A DNA stretch of 37,027 nt from Pelotomaculum sp. PtaB.Bin104 (GTDB lineage: Bacteria; Bacillota; Desulfotomaculia; Desulfotomaculales; Pelotomaculaceae): contig MVQL01000159.1 of the NCBI GenBank assembly GCA_002067205.1, forward strand, positions 1 to 37,027. Reading direction: 5' to 3'. A program made the translations under genes and the position numbers. This document shows, piece by piece, positions 1-5,607 of the stretch (positions within the stretch are counted from its first letter, which is position 1; each line of letters opens with the position of its first letter). The notes beneath the pieces were generated by a model that saw nothing but the letters and a program-made list of their open reading frames with translations, was not told where the DNA came from and ran no database searches.

Positions 1-189
1 ACCGAGCAAGAAGTCATTTTGGAGGTTTGGTTCTTCCTTAAATACTGTGCCTCCACCTAACCTATGGAAGTGATTTGAGGCTTCACCTTCAAGCAGTACG
101 GTGTCTTTCTTTATTGGTATTCCGTTAGGTATGGTTTCGACCTGTAATAGAAGTAGGTCGCCGTGACGATACATCTTAAGTTTTTTCAT
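1..189 (-). CDS. 5' part of a small phage protein split by the window edge
   Basis: This leftward gene starts with ATG at 189 and runs off the left edge with 63 codons. It begins MKKLKMYRHGDLLLLQV and has an EGEASNHFHRL stretch near residue 38. That resembles a widespread small phage family of unknown function with an R-x-GD-x-LL start and an EGEATGHxH motif. Position 1 falls exactly on a codon boundary, and 36896-37027 continues in the same frame, so the full protein would be about 106 residues with both parts joined. A TTAACCAA box lies 8 bases before the ATG, and there is no Shine-Dalgarno site. The function is unknown; the reading frame is well supported. Confidence 0.8.
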   Translation of the reverse strand, partial: MKKLKMYRHGDLLLLQVETIPNGIPIKKDTVLLEGEASNHFHRLGGGTVFKEEPNLQNDFLLG

Positions 190-208
190 GGTATTTATTG
201 GTTAAGAA

Positions 209-310
209 TTATTGTATTAATCGAGTGAATAAAGCCCAAAGGTCGTTTAGATGAGTGAGCAGAAAAATAAGTAATACTGCTCCGATTATTTCGAGTGCGA
301 AACCTAGCAT
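209..310 (-). CDS. small single-pass membrane protein (33 aa)
   Basis: A 33-residue ORF starts at the ATG at 308-310 and ends in TAA. It has one hydrophobic stretch (about residues 3-18, IIGAVLLIFLL) followed by a short polar tail, so it is probably a single-pass inner-membrane peptide. It fits between its neighbours in the leftward cluster with gaps of under 20 bases. Its ATG is preceded by an ATAACCAA box like that of several other genes here. I recognise no family. Evidence for expression is only packing, strand and start context. Confidence 0.5.
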   Translation of the reverse strand: MLGFALEIIGAVLLIFLLTHLNDLWALFTRLIQ

Positions 311-327
311 GTTGTATTGGTTATGGA

Positions 328-825
328 TTAAAATGGCATATCCCCTTCTATTTTACATTCAACAGGCCTCAAGGAATCAACGCACTTGTCGATATATTCG
401 GATAAAGGGCGCACGTCTCCAATAAAGTCCTTGTTGTCGGTCTCGATGAATTGAGATATTTTCCCCGCCAGATTTTTATATTTGTCCACTGCCGCCCTAA
501 AAATAGTCTGACCTCTTGCAAGTCGTTCTTTTAGTTGCTTAATTTCGAGTTCGTATTTGGCTCTCAATTTAATCCCATCAATGACATTAGTTACCATAGT
601 AATATCATTTAGGTTGTCGCAGTGTTTTTGGAATGCCTGAGCGGCATTAACCATTTCAAGTACACTATTAATCGTCTTCCTTGTGTCGGCTATATCGCTG
701 TCATAAAGTTTTGCGAACTCAAGAGTTCCAATTTTGAGGTTCTCAACTGCTTGTAAAAGTTTAGCGACTTGAAGGTTGGCAGACGCTTCAATAATTTTCT
801 ATGAATTATCTTTTTCTTTTTTCAT
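328..825 (-). pseudogene. early protein interrupted by an in-frame amber codon
   Basis: The frame opens with ATG at 825, which overlaps the stop of the upstream ORF as ATGA, and encodes MKKEKDNS before a TAG at 799-801. The same frame then stays open for about 157 more codons to TAA at 328. The text after the stop looks coding from the first codon (KIIEASANLQVAKLLQAV) and contains no ATG, GTG or TTG until the ATG at 654. A 108-residue product from 654 is the conservative reading. The more natural gene is the whole 165-codon frame with a nonsense codon, read through or mutated. It is helical and lysine-rich, and ends EGDMPF, an acidic SSB-like tail. The function is unknown. Confidence 0.6.
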
Positions 826-944
826 GGTTGTAAATTGATTAAGTTATAATTTTGGGGCTTGGTCGAATTATTGCTGTGCTGAGCAGCTCCCCCTTCTTCG
901 CCGCTGTATATCGGGGGCGGCCAATTAATGTTGATGTTTATAAT
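822..944 (-). CDS. possible 40-aa ORF with a non-canonical ATT start
   Basis: An open frame of 40 codons ends at TGA 822-824, which overlaps the next gene's ATG (825-823) as ATGA. The text is protein-like (NWPPPIYSGEEGG, then an Asn/Gln-rich tail) but has no ATG, GTG or TTG. The only plausible initiators are ATT codons at 944 or 929. It overlaps the end of the upstream 31-aa ORF by 7 bases. It could be a real gene using AUU, a gene that lost its start, or chance. The stop-start coupling is the main support. Confidence 0.3.
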   Translation of the reverse strand: MINININWPPPIYSGEEGGAAQHSNNSTKPQNYNLINLQP

Positions 945-1033
945 GGCTTTTTAGTGTTCTTAACTTTTCCGCACTCACAGGTGTACTGGTAGGATATGGG
1001 TTTAACCTTCTTTCCCGGCAATACTCTCCCCAT
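938..1033 (-). CDS. 31-aa basic peptide with a CxC motif
   Basis: This ORF starts at the ATG at 1031-1033, overlapping the TAA of the preceding nuclease gene (TAATG), and ends in TAA at 938. It is lysine-rich and carries CECGK near residue 20, half of a zinc ribbon. Translational coupling to the nuclease is likely from the overlap. No family is recognised, and it may be a remnant of a longer zinc-ribbon protein. Confidence 0.45.
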   Translation of the reverse strand: MGRVLPGKKVKPISYQYTCECGKVKNTKKPL

Positions 1034-1368
1034 TACGGCGTGGAGTCGCCAGGCGTGTCTACGATGCTTAGGAAGTCCCGCAGGTACATTGTGCATAGTG
1101 GTTCTTTGAGATTAGTTTTAGTGATTAAAAGCGGTTTTCCACGCTTAACTTTTTTTAAAGCAGCGTAGACTTTATCCATACTGAAATACTTTTTATAGGC
1201 TTTGCATTGAACACCAAACGGTTCTGTATTATCGAGGTCTACACCTAGGTCGGCCTCTTCTGTCTGAAACTCCAGATGCCTTTTAGCCTTTGGCCACCCC
1301 ACCTCCCTAAAAACGGTGGCAATGTTTCGTTCAAAGCTATTTCCTTTTTGTCTAGAATTTATTGTCAT
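1033..1368 (-). CDS. Hjc-like PD-(D/E)XK nuclease
   Basis: This 111-residue protein looks like a small nuclease of the archaeal Hjc / phage resolvase type. It has KGNSFER with Glu13, a GVD motif with Asp44, then a strand ending Q54-C55-K56. That is the E...D...(E/Q)xK spacing of the PD-(D/E)XK fold. Members cut branched DNA such as Holliday junctions, which suits replication or recombination intermediates before packaging. It starts at ATG 1368, which overlaps the TGA of the recombinase gene (ATGA), so the two are probably co-translated. The fold assignment is motif-based; the branched-DNA substrate is inferred. Confidence 0.6.
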   Translation of the reverse strand: MTINSRQKGNSFERNIATVFREVGWPKAKRHLEFQTEEADLGVDLDNTEPFGVQCKAYKKYFSMDKVYAALKKVKRGKPLLITKTNLKEPLCTMYLRDFLSIVDTPGDSTP

Positions 1369-2225
1369 ACTGTAAGGTATTTAAGATGTGCTTCCTGTAA
1401 ATCAGGTTGACTTATGTGAGTGTAAACTTCGGTAGTCCCGATTTGGCTATGTCCCATCAGTTCTTGGACTATTCTTAGGTTTGCTCCATTCTGTAATAAG
1501 GTTGTGGCCAGGCTATGACGGAGGACATGAGGTGTAACCGTCTTATTAATTCCAGCCAGCTTCCCATAAGCGCGTACTATATTCTGTACTTGGGTAGTGG
1601 TTAGGTGCACTCGACCCCTGGTTCTACCTTTGAAAATATAGCCCTTATAAACGTTATTTAGGCGGAGGAGGTTACATACTTCATCCGTGAAGAAGATCGT
1701 GCGTACACGGCCACCCTTGCCACGTATAACGGCCTTCTTAGATGGGAGGTCGATATTCTGTGCCTGGATATTGACCAGCTCGCTTACGCGTAATCCGGTG
1801 GTATAGAGCATGTTTACAATAAGTCTATCTCTGATTTCATGTGGTGGAATCACTGAGATAAGAGCAGAGATTTCATCTCTATTCAGGTATACTGGCATAG
1901 GACGGTGTATTTTGGGGAGATCAATCCATGCTGGATTAGGACATTCTACACCGTTACGCTGGCAAAACTTAAAGAACGATTTTAGGGCTGATAGGTAGAG
2001 AGCCATGGTACGTTGAGATAGTTCTCCCTCATAAGTTTTGACTTCATCCTTTAACCAAACCTGGAATCCGTATATGTCAATGAGCTTGATTACTTCCAGT
2101 TTCCTATTGCCCAGATAGTCGGCAAACTTTTGAAGCATCCGGCCATAATTGACAATGGTAGACCTGGAGTAGTTGTTGATTTCTAATTGTTGTAGGAATT
2201 GTTTTATTAATAAATTAAGAATCAT
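1365..2225 (-). CDS. tyrosine recombinase, XerC/XerD-like integrase
   Basis: This 286-residue protein has the two-domain layout of tyrosine recombinases. Residues 1-90 form a SAM-like DNA-binding domain, and the catalytic domain starts near 110. All catalytic residues are visible: Arg146 (TTGLRVSEL), Lys170 (RGKGG), His233 and Arg236 (HVLRH), His259 (MGHS) and Tyr268 (VYTH). It cuts and rejoins DNA through a 3'-phosphotyrosine link. The size and lack of an arm-binding domain are Xer-like, so the role may be integration (Xer-type) or resolution of genome multimers. The 139-base hairpin-rich stretch directly upstream is the natural place to look for an attachment site. No repressor was found, so lysogeny is unproven. 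Confidence 0.9.
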   Translation of the reverse strand: MILNLLIKQFLQQLEINNYSRSTIVNYGRMLQKFADYLGNRKLEVIKLIDIYGFQVWLKDEVKTYEGELSQRTMALYLSALKSFFKFCQRNGVECPNPAWIDLPKIHRPMPVYLNRDEISALISVIPPHEIRDRLIVNMLYTTGLRVSELVNIQAQNIDLPSKKAVIRGKGGRVRTIFFTDEVCNLLRLNNVYKGYIFKGRTRGRVHLTTTQVQNIVRAYGKLAGINKTVTPHVLRHSLATTLLQNGANLRIVQELMGHSQIGTTEVYTHISQPDLQEAHLKYLTV

Positions 2226-2364
2226 TAAGTGAAAAAAGTTATACCCGCCTATTAATTTAAAACGCGCAGGCGGATTGCACGGCCATACAGCCGTTTACGG
2301 CGACTCTTCGTGCTCCACTTCGGGGTTTAAAAGGTGTGGCACTGTACTGATATTTTACTATTTG
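2226..2364. other. hairpin-rich intergenic region, candidate attP or recombinase site
   Basis: This gene-free stretch lies between the recombinase start and the next gene. It holds CCGCCT (2245-2250) against AGGCGG (2268-2273). It also has three alternating arms, ACGGC (2279-2283), GCCGT (2290-2294) and ACGGC (2297-2301), and an imperfect GTGC...GCAC hairpin at about 2310-2343. Clustered inverted arms next to a tyrosine recombinase suggest a core site, but they could equally be a transcript terminator or control element. There is no direct evidence for attachment. Confidence 0.3.
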
Positions 2365-2751
2365 TCAAGCTCGTCTTTTCCACTGGATGAGTAGATTCAG
2401 GGCAGTAATTCTGGTGTGGCGGCTGGTAATAGCGATGGCCTCTTCGATAGACATTTTGTTAAGGGCTACCTCTAAGGCGATTCTTTCGCTATAAGTGGGG
2501 TCAGTAATGAGAGGAGGGGAATAGTGCTCACTCTCAGTCAGTTTAGCCTGTAGGAGCATAGCTACAGGGATATAGCTGAGAGAGCGACACGTTTTGCAGA
2601 TAGTGTGATGTCGGTCTGGGAGTTGCGAATGTATGTGATAATCAAAGATCGGTTTGGTTTTGTGACAGGCAGTACATGTTTTGAATCTGATGCTTATATT
2701 AGGTGGCGTATTAATTCCATGGTCATAGAACCGAGTAAGCAGATAAGACAT
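2365..2751 (-). CDS. zinc-finger protein of unknown function
   Basis: This 128-residue protein starts at ATG 2751. Residues about 26-55 form a treble-clef-like zinc site: CTACHKTKP, a 20-residue linker rich in Asp and His, then CKTC. This resembles the zinc ribbon of many phage HNH-type or transcription-associated proteins (C-x2-C ... F ... C-x2-C). The C-terminal 60 residues are helical with no HNH or catalytic motif. A DNA-binding role is inferred. A 30-residue ORF overlaps its 5' end in another frame (ATG 2786) and is probably not a gene. Confidence 0.6.
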   Translation of the reverse strand: MSYLLTRFYDHGINTPPNISIRFKTCTACHKTKPIFDYHIHSQLPDRHHTICKTCRSLSYIPVAMLLQAKLTESEHYSPPLITDPTYSERIALEVALNKMSIEEAIAITSRHTRITALNLLIQWKRRA

Positions 2752-2782
2752 ATTGCATAAATATAAAATATTTCCTGCTTAG

Positions 2783-2959
2783 TCATAGTTGGTTGAGTAT
2801 CTGTAAGATGCTTTCTTTGGTGGCTCCATGGTCGGAGGCGAGTCTCATAGTGATTTCAAGTGCATTGATGGTGTGGGCATAGCTCATGTTCTCATGGCCA
2901 TACTTGACCAGTTCGCCTTCCTTCCATGCGAGTTCTAGGCGAGATACGTTGTCGGACAT
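2783..2959 (-). CDS. 58-aa helical protein, unknown
   Basis: This ORF runs from ATG 2959 to TGA 2783. It begins MSDNVSRLELAWKEGEL and is predicted all-helical and amphipathic, with balanced charges, no cysteines and no membrane segment. It lies 21 bases after the stop of the upstream 65-aa gene and has a TTAACAAT box before its ATG. I recognise no family. Strand, packing and a normal start context support it. Confidence 0.55.
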   Translation of the reverse strand: MSDNVSRLELAWKEGELVKYGHENMSYAHTINALEITMRLASDHGATKESILQILNQL

Positions 2960-2980
2960 TTTCTGATTGTTAAAGAATTT

Positions 2981-3178
2981 TTAGGACTGTTTGTATGTTT
3001 CTGGTTCAAGAGGTTCTATCGTTACTTTGAAGTGTGTTCCTGGATCATATTCCTCAAGGGGCATGACCTGGTGCATGATTGAACGGTCTATTTCCATTTC
3101 AACTGCTACCTGCTGTCTGTTTTTAAGGACTTTATTGTTTTTGACCACGAGATCATTGCAATAAAAAATGTGTTGCAT
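2981..3178 (-). CDS. 65-aa protein, unknown
   Basis: This ORF starts at ATG 3178 with a TTAACCAA box 9 bases upstream. The product begins MQHIFYCNDLVVKNNKVL, looks like a small beta-rich fold, and ends in a proline/glutamate-rich tail. There are no recognisable motifs. It sits between the DNA-binding gene and the 58-aa gene with 20-base gaps, as expected for a co-transcribed early gene. Confidence 0.55.
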   Translation of the reverse strand: MQHIFYCNDLVVKNNKVLKNRQQVAVEMEIDRSIMHQVMPLEEYDPGTHFKVTIEPLEPETYKQS

Positions 3179-3198
3179 AGATCGGTTTTGGTTAATGA

Positions 3199-3693
3199 TT
3201 AAACTTTGTTGAAATTAAAAAGTTTTGGTATCAATGATTCTTCCTGCTTTTCTAGCCTGCTTAACAAGTTATCGATGGTGAGCTGTTTCTCAACCAACTC
3301 TTTCTTAAGCGCTTCCACGGTAGAGTCATCAGTTTCTTTTTGCTGATATACGTGGTTTTTAACTGCCTCAATAAAATTCTTCAGCGCTATTTCGAGTGCT
3401 GGTGCAGCACTGGAGTTATGTTTTGGCATGGCCAACCTTACTGTGATTGGCCTAGGATTGTCGGCTATTATGATTTTTCCTTCTGCAACAAGTTCCTCAA
3501 GTGCAATGTGGGATTGGCCTTTGCCGTGCACCCACGCCCACCAGAGGGCTGAAGAAGCAAATCCGGTCCTGGCCCCTAGTCGAGCCAAGGACATAACCCC
3601 GTATTTTTCCATTTGCTGCATAATAAGGTTCTTCAGAACCTCTTTACGCCTTACCCCACTCAACCCGTATGTATTAACATTATGTTTACGCAT
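3199..3693 (-). CDS. putative winged-helix DNA-binding protein with coiled-coil tail
   Basis: This 164-residue protein has two parts. Residues about 15-85 resemble a winged-helix domain (VLKNLIMQQMEKYGVMSLARLG, then ALEELVAEGKIII), with the helix-turn-helix followed by a wing-like hairpin. Residues about 120-155 form a heptad-like coiled coil (VEALKKELVEKQLTIDNLLSRL read in two blocks), suggesting a dimer. It could be an early regulator or a replication accessory protein. It starts at ATG 3693, directly after an A-rich stretch with no Shine-Dalgarno site. No repressor family is recognised, and the call rests on secondary-structure pattern only. Confidence 0.45.
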   Translation of the reverse strand: MRKHNVNTYGLSGVRRKEVLKNLIMQQMEKYGVMSLARLGARTGFASSALWWAWVHGKGQSHIALEELVAEGKIIIADNPRPITVRLAMPKHNSSAAPALEIALKNFIEAVKNHVYQQKETDDSTVEALKKELVEKQLTIDNLLSRLEKQEESLIPKLFNFNKV

Positions 3694-3716
3694 ATATTTT
3701 TTTATAAATGATAAAG

Positions 3717-4055
3717 TTAGAAGGGGAGGTCGGTATCATAATTTGACTTTTCTGGTGGTGGAGCGCCTTCCTGTTTGGTCTGGTACTTCTCAAACTTTTT
3801 CCAGAAATATGCACCACCAGTTTTATATGTACCAAGCGTTGAAGTAGCCCCACATTTCCCGCATCTACGCTTGAGATAAGTGTGACCTTCTTCAGTCTTG
3901 TTACCATCCAGGCTGATATCAGTGCTGTTACAGAGATTGCACTGGTCTTTGATGGTAAAAATTGCACCTTTGAAGAGTGCTTCCTTTACATCTTGAGCTT
4001 CGATTTCCAGCTCGATCTGACTACTGCCGTAGTTCTTTTTAACGATTACTTTCAT
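3717..4055 (-). CDS. zinc-ribbon protein with SSB-like acidic C-terminal tail
   Basis: This 112-residue protein has a beta-rich N-terminus. A zinc ribbon follows at about residues 39-75 (CNLC ... CGKC), then a proline-rich linker and the ending YDTDLPF. The last residues match the acidic tip of single-stranded DNA-binding proteins (consensus DDDIPF), which recruits partner proteins. It may be a single-strand-binding or annealing protein working with the exonuclease encoded next to it. The start is ATG 4055 with a TTAACCAA box 7 bases upstream. I see no OB-fold signature, so the ssDNA role is inferred from the tail and the neighbour. Confidence 0.5.
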   Translation of the reverse strand: MKVIVKKNYGSSQIELEIEAQDVKEALFKGAIFTIKDQCNLCNSTDISLDGNKTEEGHTYLKRRCGKCGATSTLGTYKTGGAYFWKKFEKYQTKQEGAPPPEKSNYDTDLPF

Positions 4056-4072
4056 AGTAAAGTTGGTTAAAA

Positions 4073-4825
4073 TTAATTAAGTTTATTTTGCCATTCATAA
4101 GCGAGCTTGAGCGCTAAAAAGGTTTTAAGCGGCTCGTTCATCTCCTTAAAATTAAATGTACCGTCGTCTACCAGCTGGAGTATGCCCATGTGGTCAACCT
4201 TGCAAAGTCCCATCTCTTCAACAGCGGTCTTATAAGCGACTAACTGTAACCCCATTTCGTTATAAATGCCGTTAGAGGTTTTAAAATCTATAAGCCACGT
4301 CTTGCCAGATGAATCTTCCACAATCGCATCCAGGGTCCCGGCATAGCCGTACTTCTTAGAGTAAACGGTATGCTCAATAGGCATGAACTTATGGGGAAAA
4401 GCATCTTTCCATTTATAATAAGCCATGACGTACTGATCCACCTTAGATGGCGGGTTCATAAACTCATGTGTCCCTCCGGCTTCAATGTATTCTAGGCATT
4501 TATGAGCTTGCGTACCTTCCGAACCAGCTTTATCTCTGCTCTTGTAGATTTGGGATACGGCCTCATCCAAGCTGGCCCCTGGATTCTTAAAGGCATAGGT
4601 AGCAGCTACCCTTGCAGCCCATGGCATCAACTGAGGTTTGGACAATGCTGACAGAATGGATGTCACGGAGATTAGCGGTTTATCTACTTCTCCAATGTAG
4701 TAGAGTCCGCCGCGTTTATTTGGGACATCTTTCTTGTCGCAAGGTTTACCGCAAAGGCGGCAGATTTCATCTGTGCCATTCCAGGATCGGCAGGTTGAGC
4801 AGTGATACAGTGTTTTTTTTGTCAT
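4073..4825 (-). CDS. PD-(D/E)XK exonuclease, RecB/Cas4-like
   Basis: This 250-residue protein starts with a zinc ribbon (CSTC at 9-12, CRLC at 22-25). A RecB-family nuclease domain follows: His108 (GTQAHKC, motif I), Glu151, Asp166 (GTLDAI), Asp180 and Lys182 (IDFKTS), and QLVAY at 194-198. The D...D-x-K plus Q-x3-Y pattern is typical of phage and Cas4/AddB-type exonucleases that degrade DNA ends for recombination or genome processing. It sits next to the protein with an SSB-like tail, which suggests a two-component end-resection and annealing pair. There is no helicase domain, as usual for phage versions. Confidence 0.8.
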   Translation of the reverse strand: MTKKTLYHCSTCRSWNGTDEICRLCGKPCDKKDVPNKRGGLYYIGEVDKPLISVTSILSALSKPQLMPWAARVAATYAFKNPGASLDEAVSQIYKSRDKAGSEGTQAHKCLEYIEAGGTHEFMNPPSKVDQYVMAYYKWKDAFPHKFMPIEHTVYSKKYGYAGTLDAIVEDSSGKTWLIDFKTSNGIYNEMGLQLVAYKTAVEEMGLCKVDHMGILQLVDDGTFNFKEMNEPLKTFLALKLAYEWQNKLN

Positions 4826-4835
4826 ATATCGTTAA

Positions 4836-4985
4836 TTAATTTCCCGTAGCTTCGGCCTCTGTAACTTCGAGGTAGTTTATGTGGGCGCAGTCATCTGAAC
4901 AGAAACGCTGATCCATTTCAGCCAGCTTTCCGCAAACAGGGCAGAGCTTGTATTCGGTGAGTTGTAGTTTTTCAATGGTAGTCAT
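4836..4985 (-). CDS. 49-aa zinc-finger protein
   Basis: This short ORF runs from ATG 4985 to TAA 4836. It contains CPVCGK at about residues 15-20 and FCSDDCAH at 29-36, a four-cysteine C-x2-C...C-x3-C zinc site like MYM/FCS-type fingers. It lies 4 bases after the upstream gene's stop and 10 bases before the exonuclease start, so the three genes are one transcript. A small DNA- or RNA-binding role is likely, but no specific function can be given. Confidence 0.65.
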   Translation of the reverse strand: MTTIEKLQLTEYKLCPVCGKLAEMDQRFCSDDCAHINYLEVTEAEATGN

Positions 4986-4989
4986 AGGT

Positions 4990-5187
4990 TTAGAGTTCAA
5001 CGGTTTCCTGTTCTGGTACTGCTGGAGCAGGCATTAACCCCTTAAGGCGCTCTATGGCGCAGTCTCTTGCTTCAGCAAAGGTTTTCCCCGCCTCTGAGAA
5101 GAGAGGGGAGTCATTACCATCCGTGACATAAACCATGCACGGATAGATAAGTTTAGGATCATGTGCGTAGGTGAGGGTGTATCTCAT
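4990..5187 (-). CDS. 65-aa protein, weakly HicB-like
   Basis: I chose ATG 5187 (MRYTLTYAHDP). An in-frame TTG at 5220 would add 11 residues but lies in an A/T-rich leader. The product is a short beta-beta-beta-alpha arrangement: strands to residue about 35, then a helix GKTFAEARDCAIERLKGL. This superficially resembles a HicB half-fold (G-x-T-x-x-EA-x-x-x-A). There is no partner toxin next to it, so an antitoxin role is not supported. It is the first clearly coding gene of the leftward cluster. Confidence 0.5.
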   Translation of the reverse strand: MRYTLTYAHDPKLIYPCMVYVTDGNDSPLFSEAGKTFAEARDCAIERLKGLMPAPAVPEQETVEL

Positions 5188-5231
5188 ATATTTTTTTGTA
5201 ATAGAATTAAAATTTAGCAATGAAATAAATG

Positions 5232-5240
5232 TGTTATAAT
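5232..5240 (+). promoter_or_regulatory. extended -10 element facing right
   Basis: TGTTATAAT (5232-5240) is a perfect extended -10 on the rightward strand, with no convincing -35. A transcript from it would start near 5247 and run antisense through the leader of the leftward cluster toward the replication genes. It may be a second early promoter or an antisense control transcript; it could also be chance in A/T-rich DNA. Confidence 0.35.
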
Positions 5241-5250
5241 TTAGTCCCTG

Positions 5251-5373
5251 TTAGGCGGTGTCAAGTGCCTCCTCTTTGGTCCATTCCCTTCTATTTTGTG
5301 CAAGCATTGTTGCCGCTAGTGCTTTTATGCGTGGACCTATGATGGATGGCTTACCTGAGGGAACTAATTGAAT
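5251..5373 (-). CDS. possible 40-aa ORF with ATT start near the leftward promoter
   Basis: Following TAA at 5374-5376, a 40-codon frame with protein-like text (VPSGKPSIIGPRIKALAATM, then AQNRREWTKEEALDTA) runs to TAA at 5251. No ATG, GTG or TTG occurs near its beginning; the only ATG is at codon 23. The first codon, ATT at 5373, lies about 5 bases after the transcription start predicted from the strong promoter at 5385-5412. It may be a near-leaderless gene with AUU initiation, a decayed gene, or a non-coding leader. Confidence 0.3.
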   Translation of the reverse strand: MQLVPSGKPSIIGPRIKALAATMLAQNRREWTKEEALDTA

Positions 5374-5384
5374 TTAGTGTGTTC

Positions 5385-5412
5385 ATTATAGCACCTATAC
5401 CCCATAAGTCAA
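5385..5412 (-). promoter_or_regulatory. strong sigma70-type leftward promoter
   Basis: Reading leftward, TTGACT (5412-5407) is followed by a 16-base spacer ending TGC and then TATAAT (5390-5385). This is a near-consensus -35/-10 pair with an extended TGn element. The predicted start is the A at about 5378. It faces the whole leftward early cluster and is its likely main promoter. Confidence 0.75.
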
Positions 5413-5494
5413 TAGGTATTTTTAACGTGTGTAAAATTAGAAAAAAGTTACGCCCTGATGTTGTGTAGTTATAGTTCACGGCAAGGGCAGTAGA

Positions 5495-5522
5495 TTGAGA
5501 AGTTTTTATTTATAGGCATAAT
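5495..5522 (+). promoter_or_regulatory. rightward promoter for the replication genes
   Basis: TTGAGA (5495-5500), a 16-base spacer and CATAAT (5517-5522) form a good sigma70 promoter facing the initiator gene. The predicted start is about 5529, giving a leader of about 79 bases that contains the interleaved inverted repeats described separately. It lies about 80 bases from the leftward promoter, back to back. Confidence 0.6.
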
Positions 5523-5543
5523 TTGATGGCACACGCTCTTAAA

Positions 5544-5595
5544 CGCCTGGAAGCATTAGGGAGCGGTGAGCATTTCCAGGCGGCCGCTCCTTTTT
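5544..5595 (+). terminator. interleaved inverted repeats ending in a terminator-like hairpin
   Basis: Two perfect inverted repeats cross each other in the leader of the replication operon. CGCCTGGAA (5544-5552) pairs with TTCCAGGCG (5574-5582). GGAGCGG (5560-5566) pairs with CCGCTCC (5584-5590), which is followed at once by TTTTT, a Rho-independent terminator layout. The two stems share no bases but are topologically crossed, so one probably excludes the other, as in an attenuator. A 25-codon ORF (ATG 5526 to TAA 5603) spans both stems, but its ATG lies about 3 bases before the predicted transcript start. Confidence 0.5.
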
Positions 5596-5607
5596 GCTTT
5601 TAAACCT

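Noticed and set aside
2697..2786. A 30-codon ORF (ATG 2786) overlapping the zinc-finger gene start
   Set aside because: It overlaps a better-supported gene and shows no conserved pattern; the ATGA overlap with the upstream stop is its only support.
3686..3967. A 93-aa leftward ORF overlapping the zinc-ribbon gene
   Set aside because: It lies almost entirely within 3717-4055 in another frame, and the latter has zinc and acidic-tail motifs and a normal start.
5233..5264. A second leftward promoter with perfect TTGACA (5264-5259) and TATAAC
   Set aside because: The spacer is 20 bases, too long for sigma70, and no extended -10 is present.
5544..5590. An H-type pseudoknot formed by both crossed stems
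   Set aside because: The single base between the 3' strands cannot span a 9-base stem, so simultaneous stacking is unlikely; mutually exclusive stems fit better.
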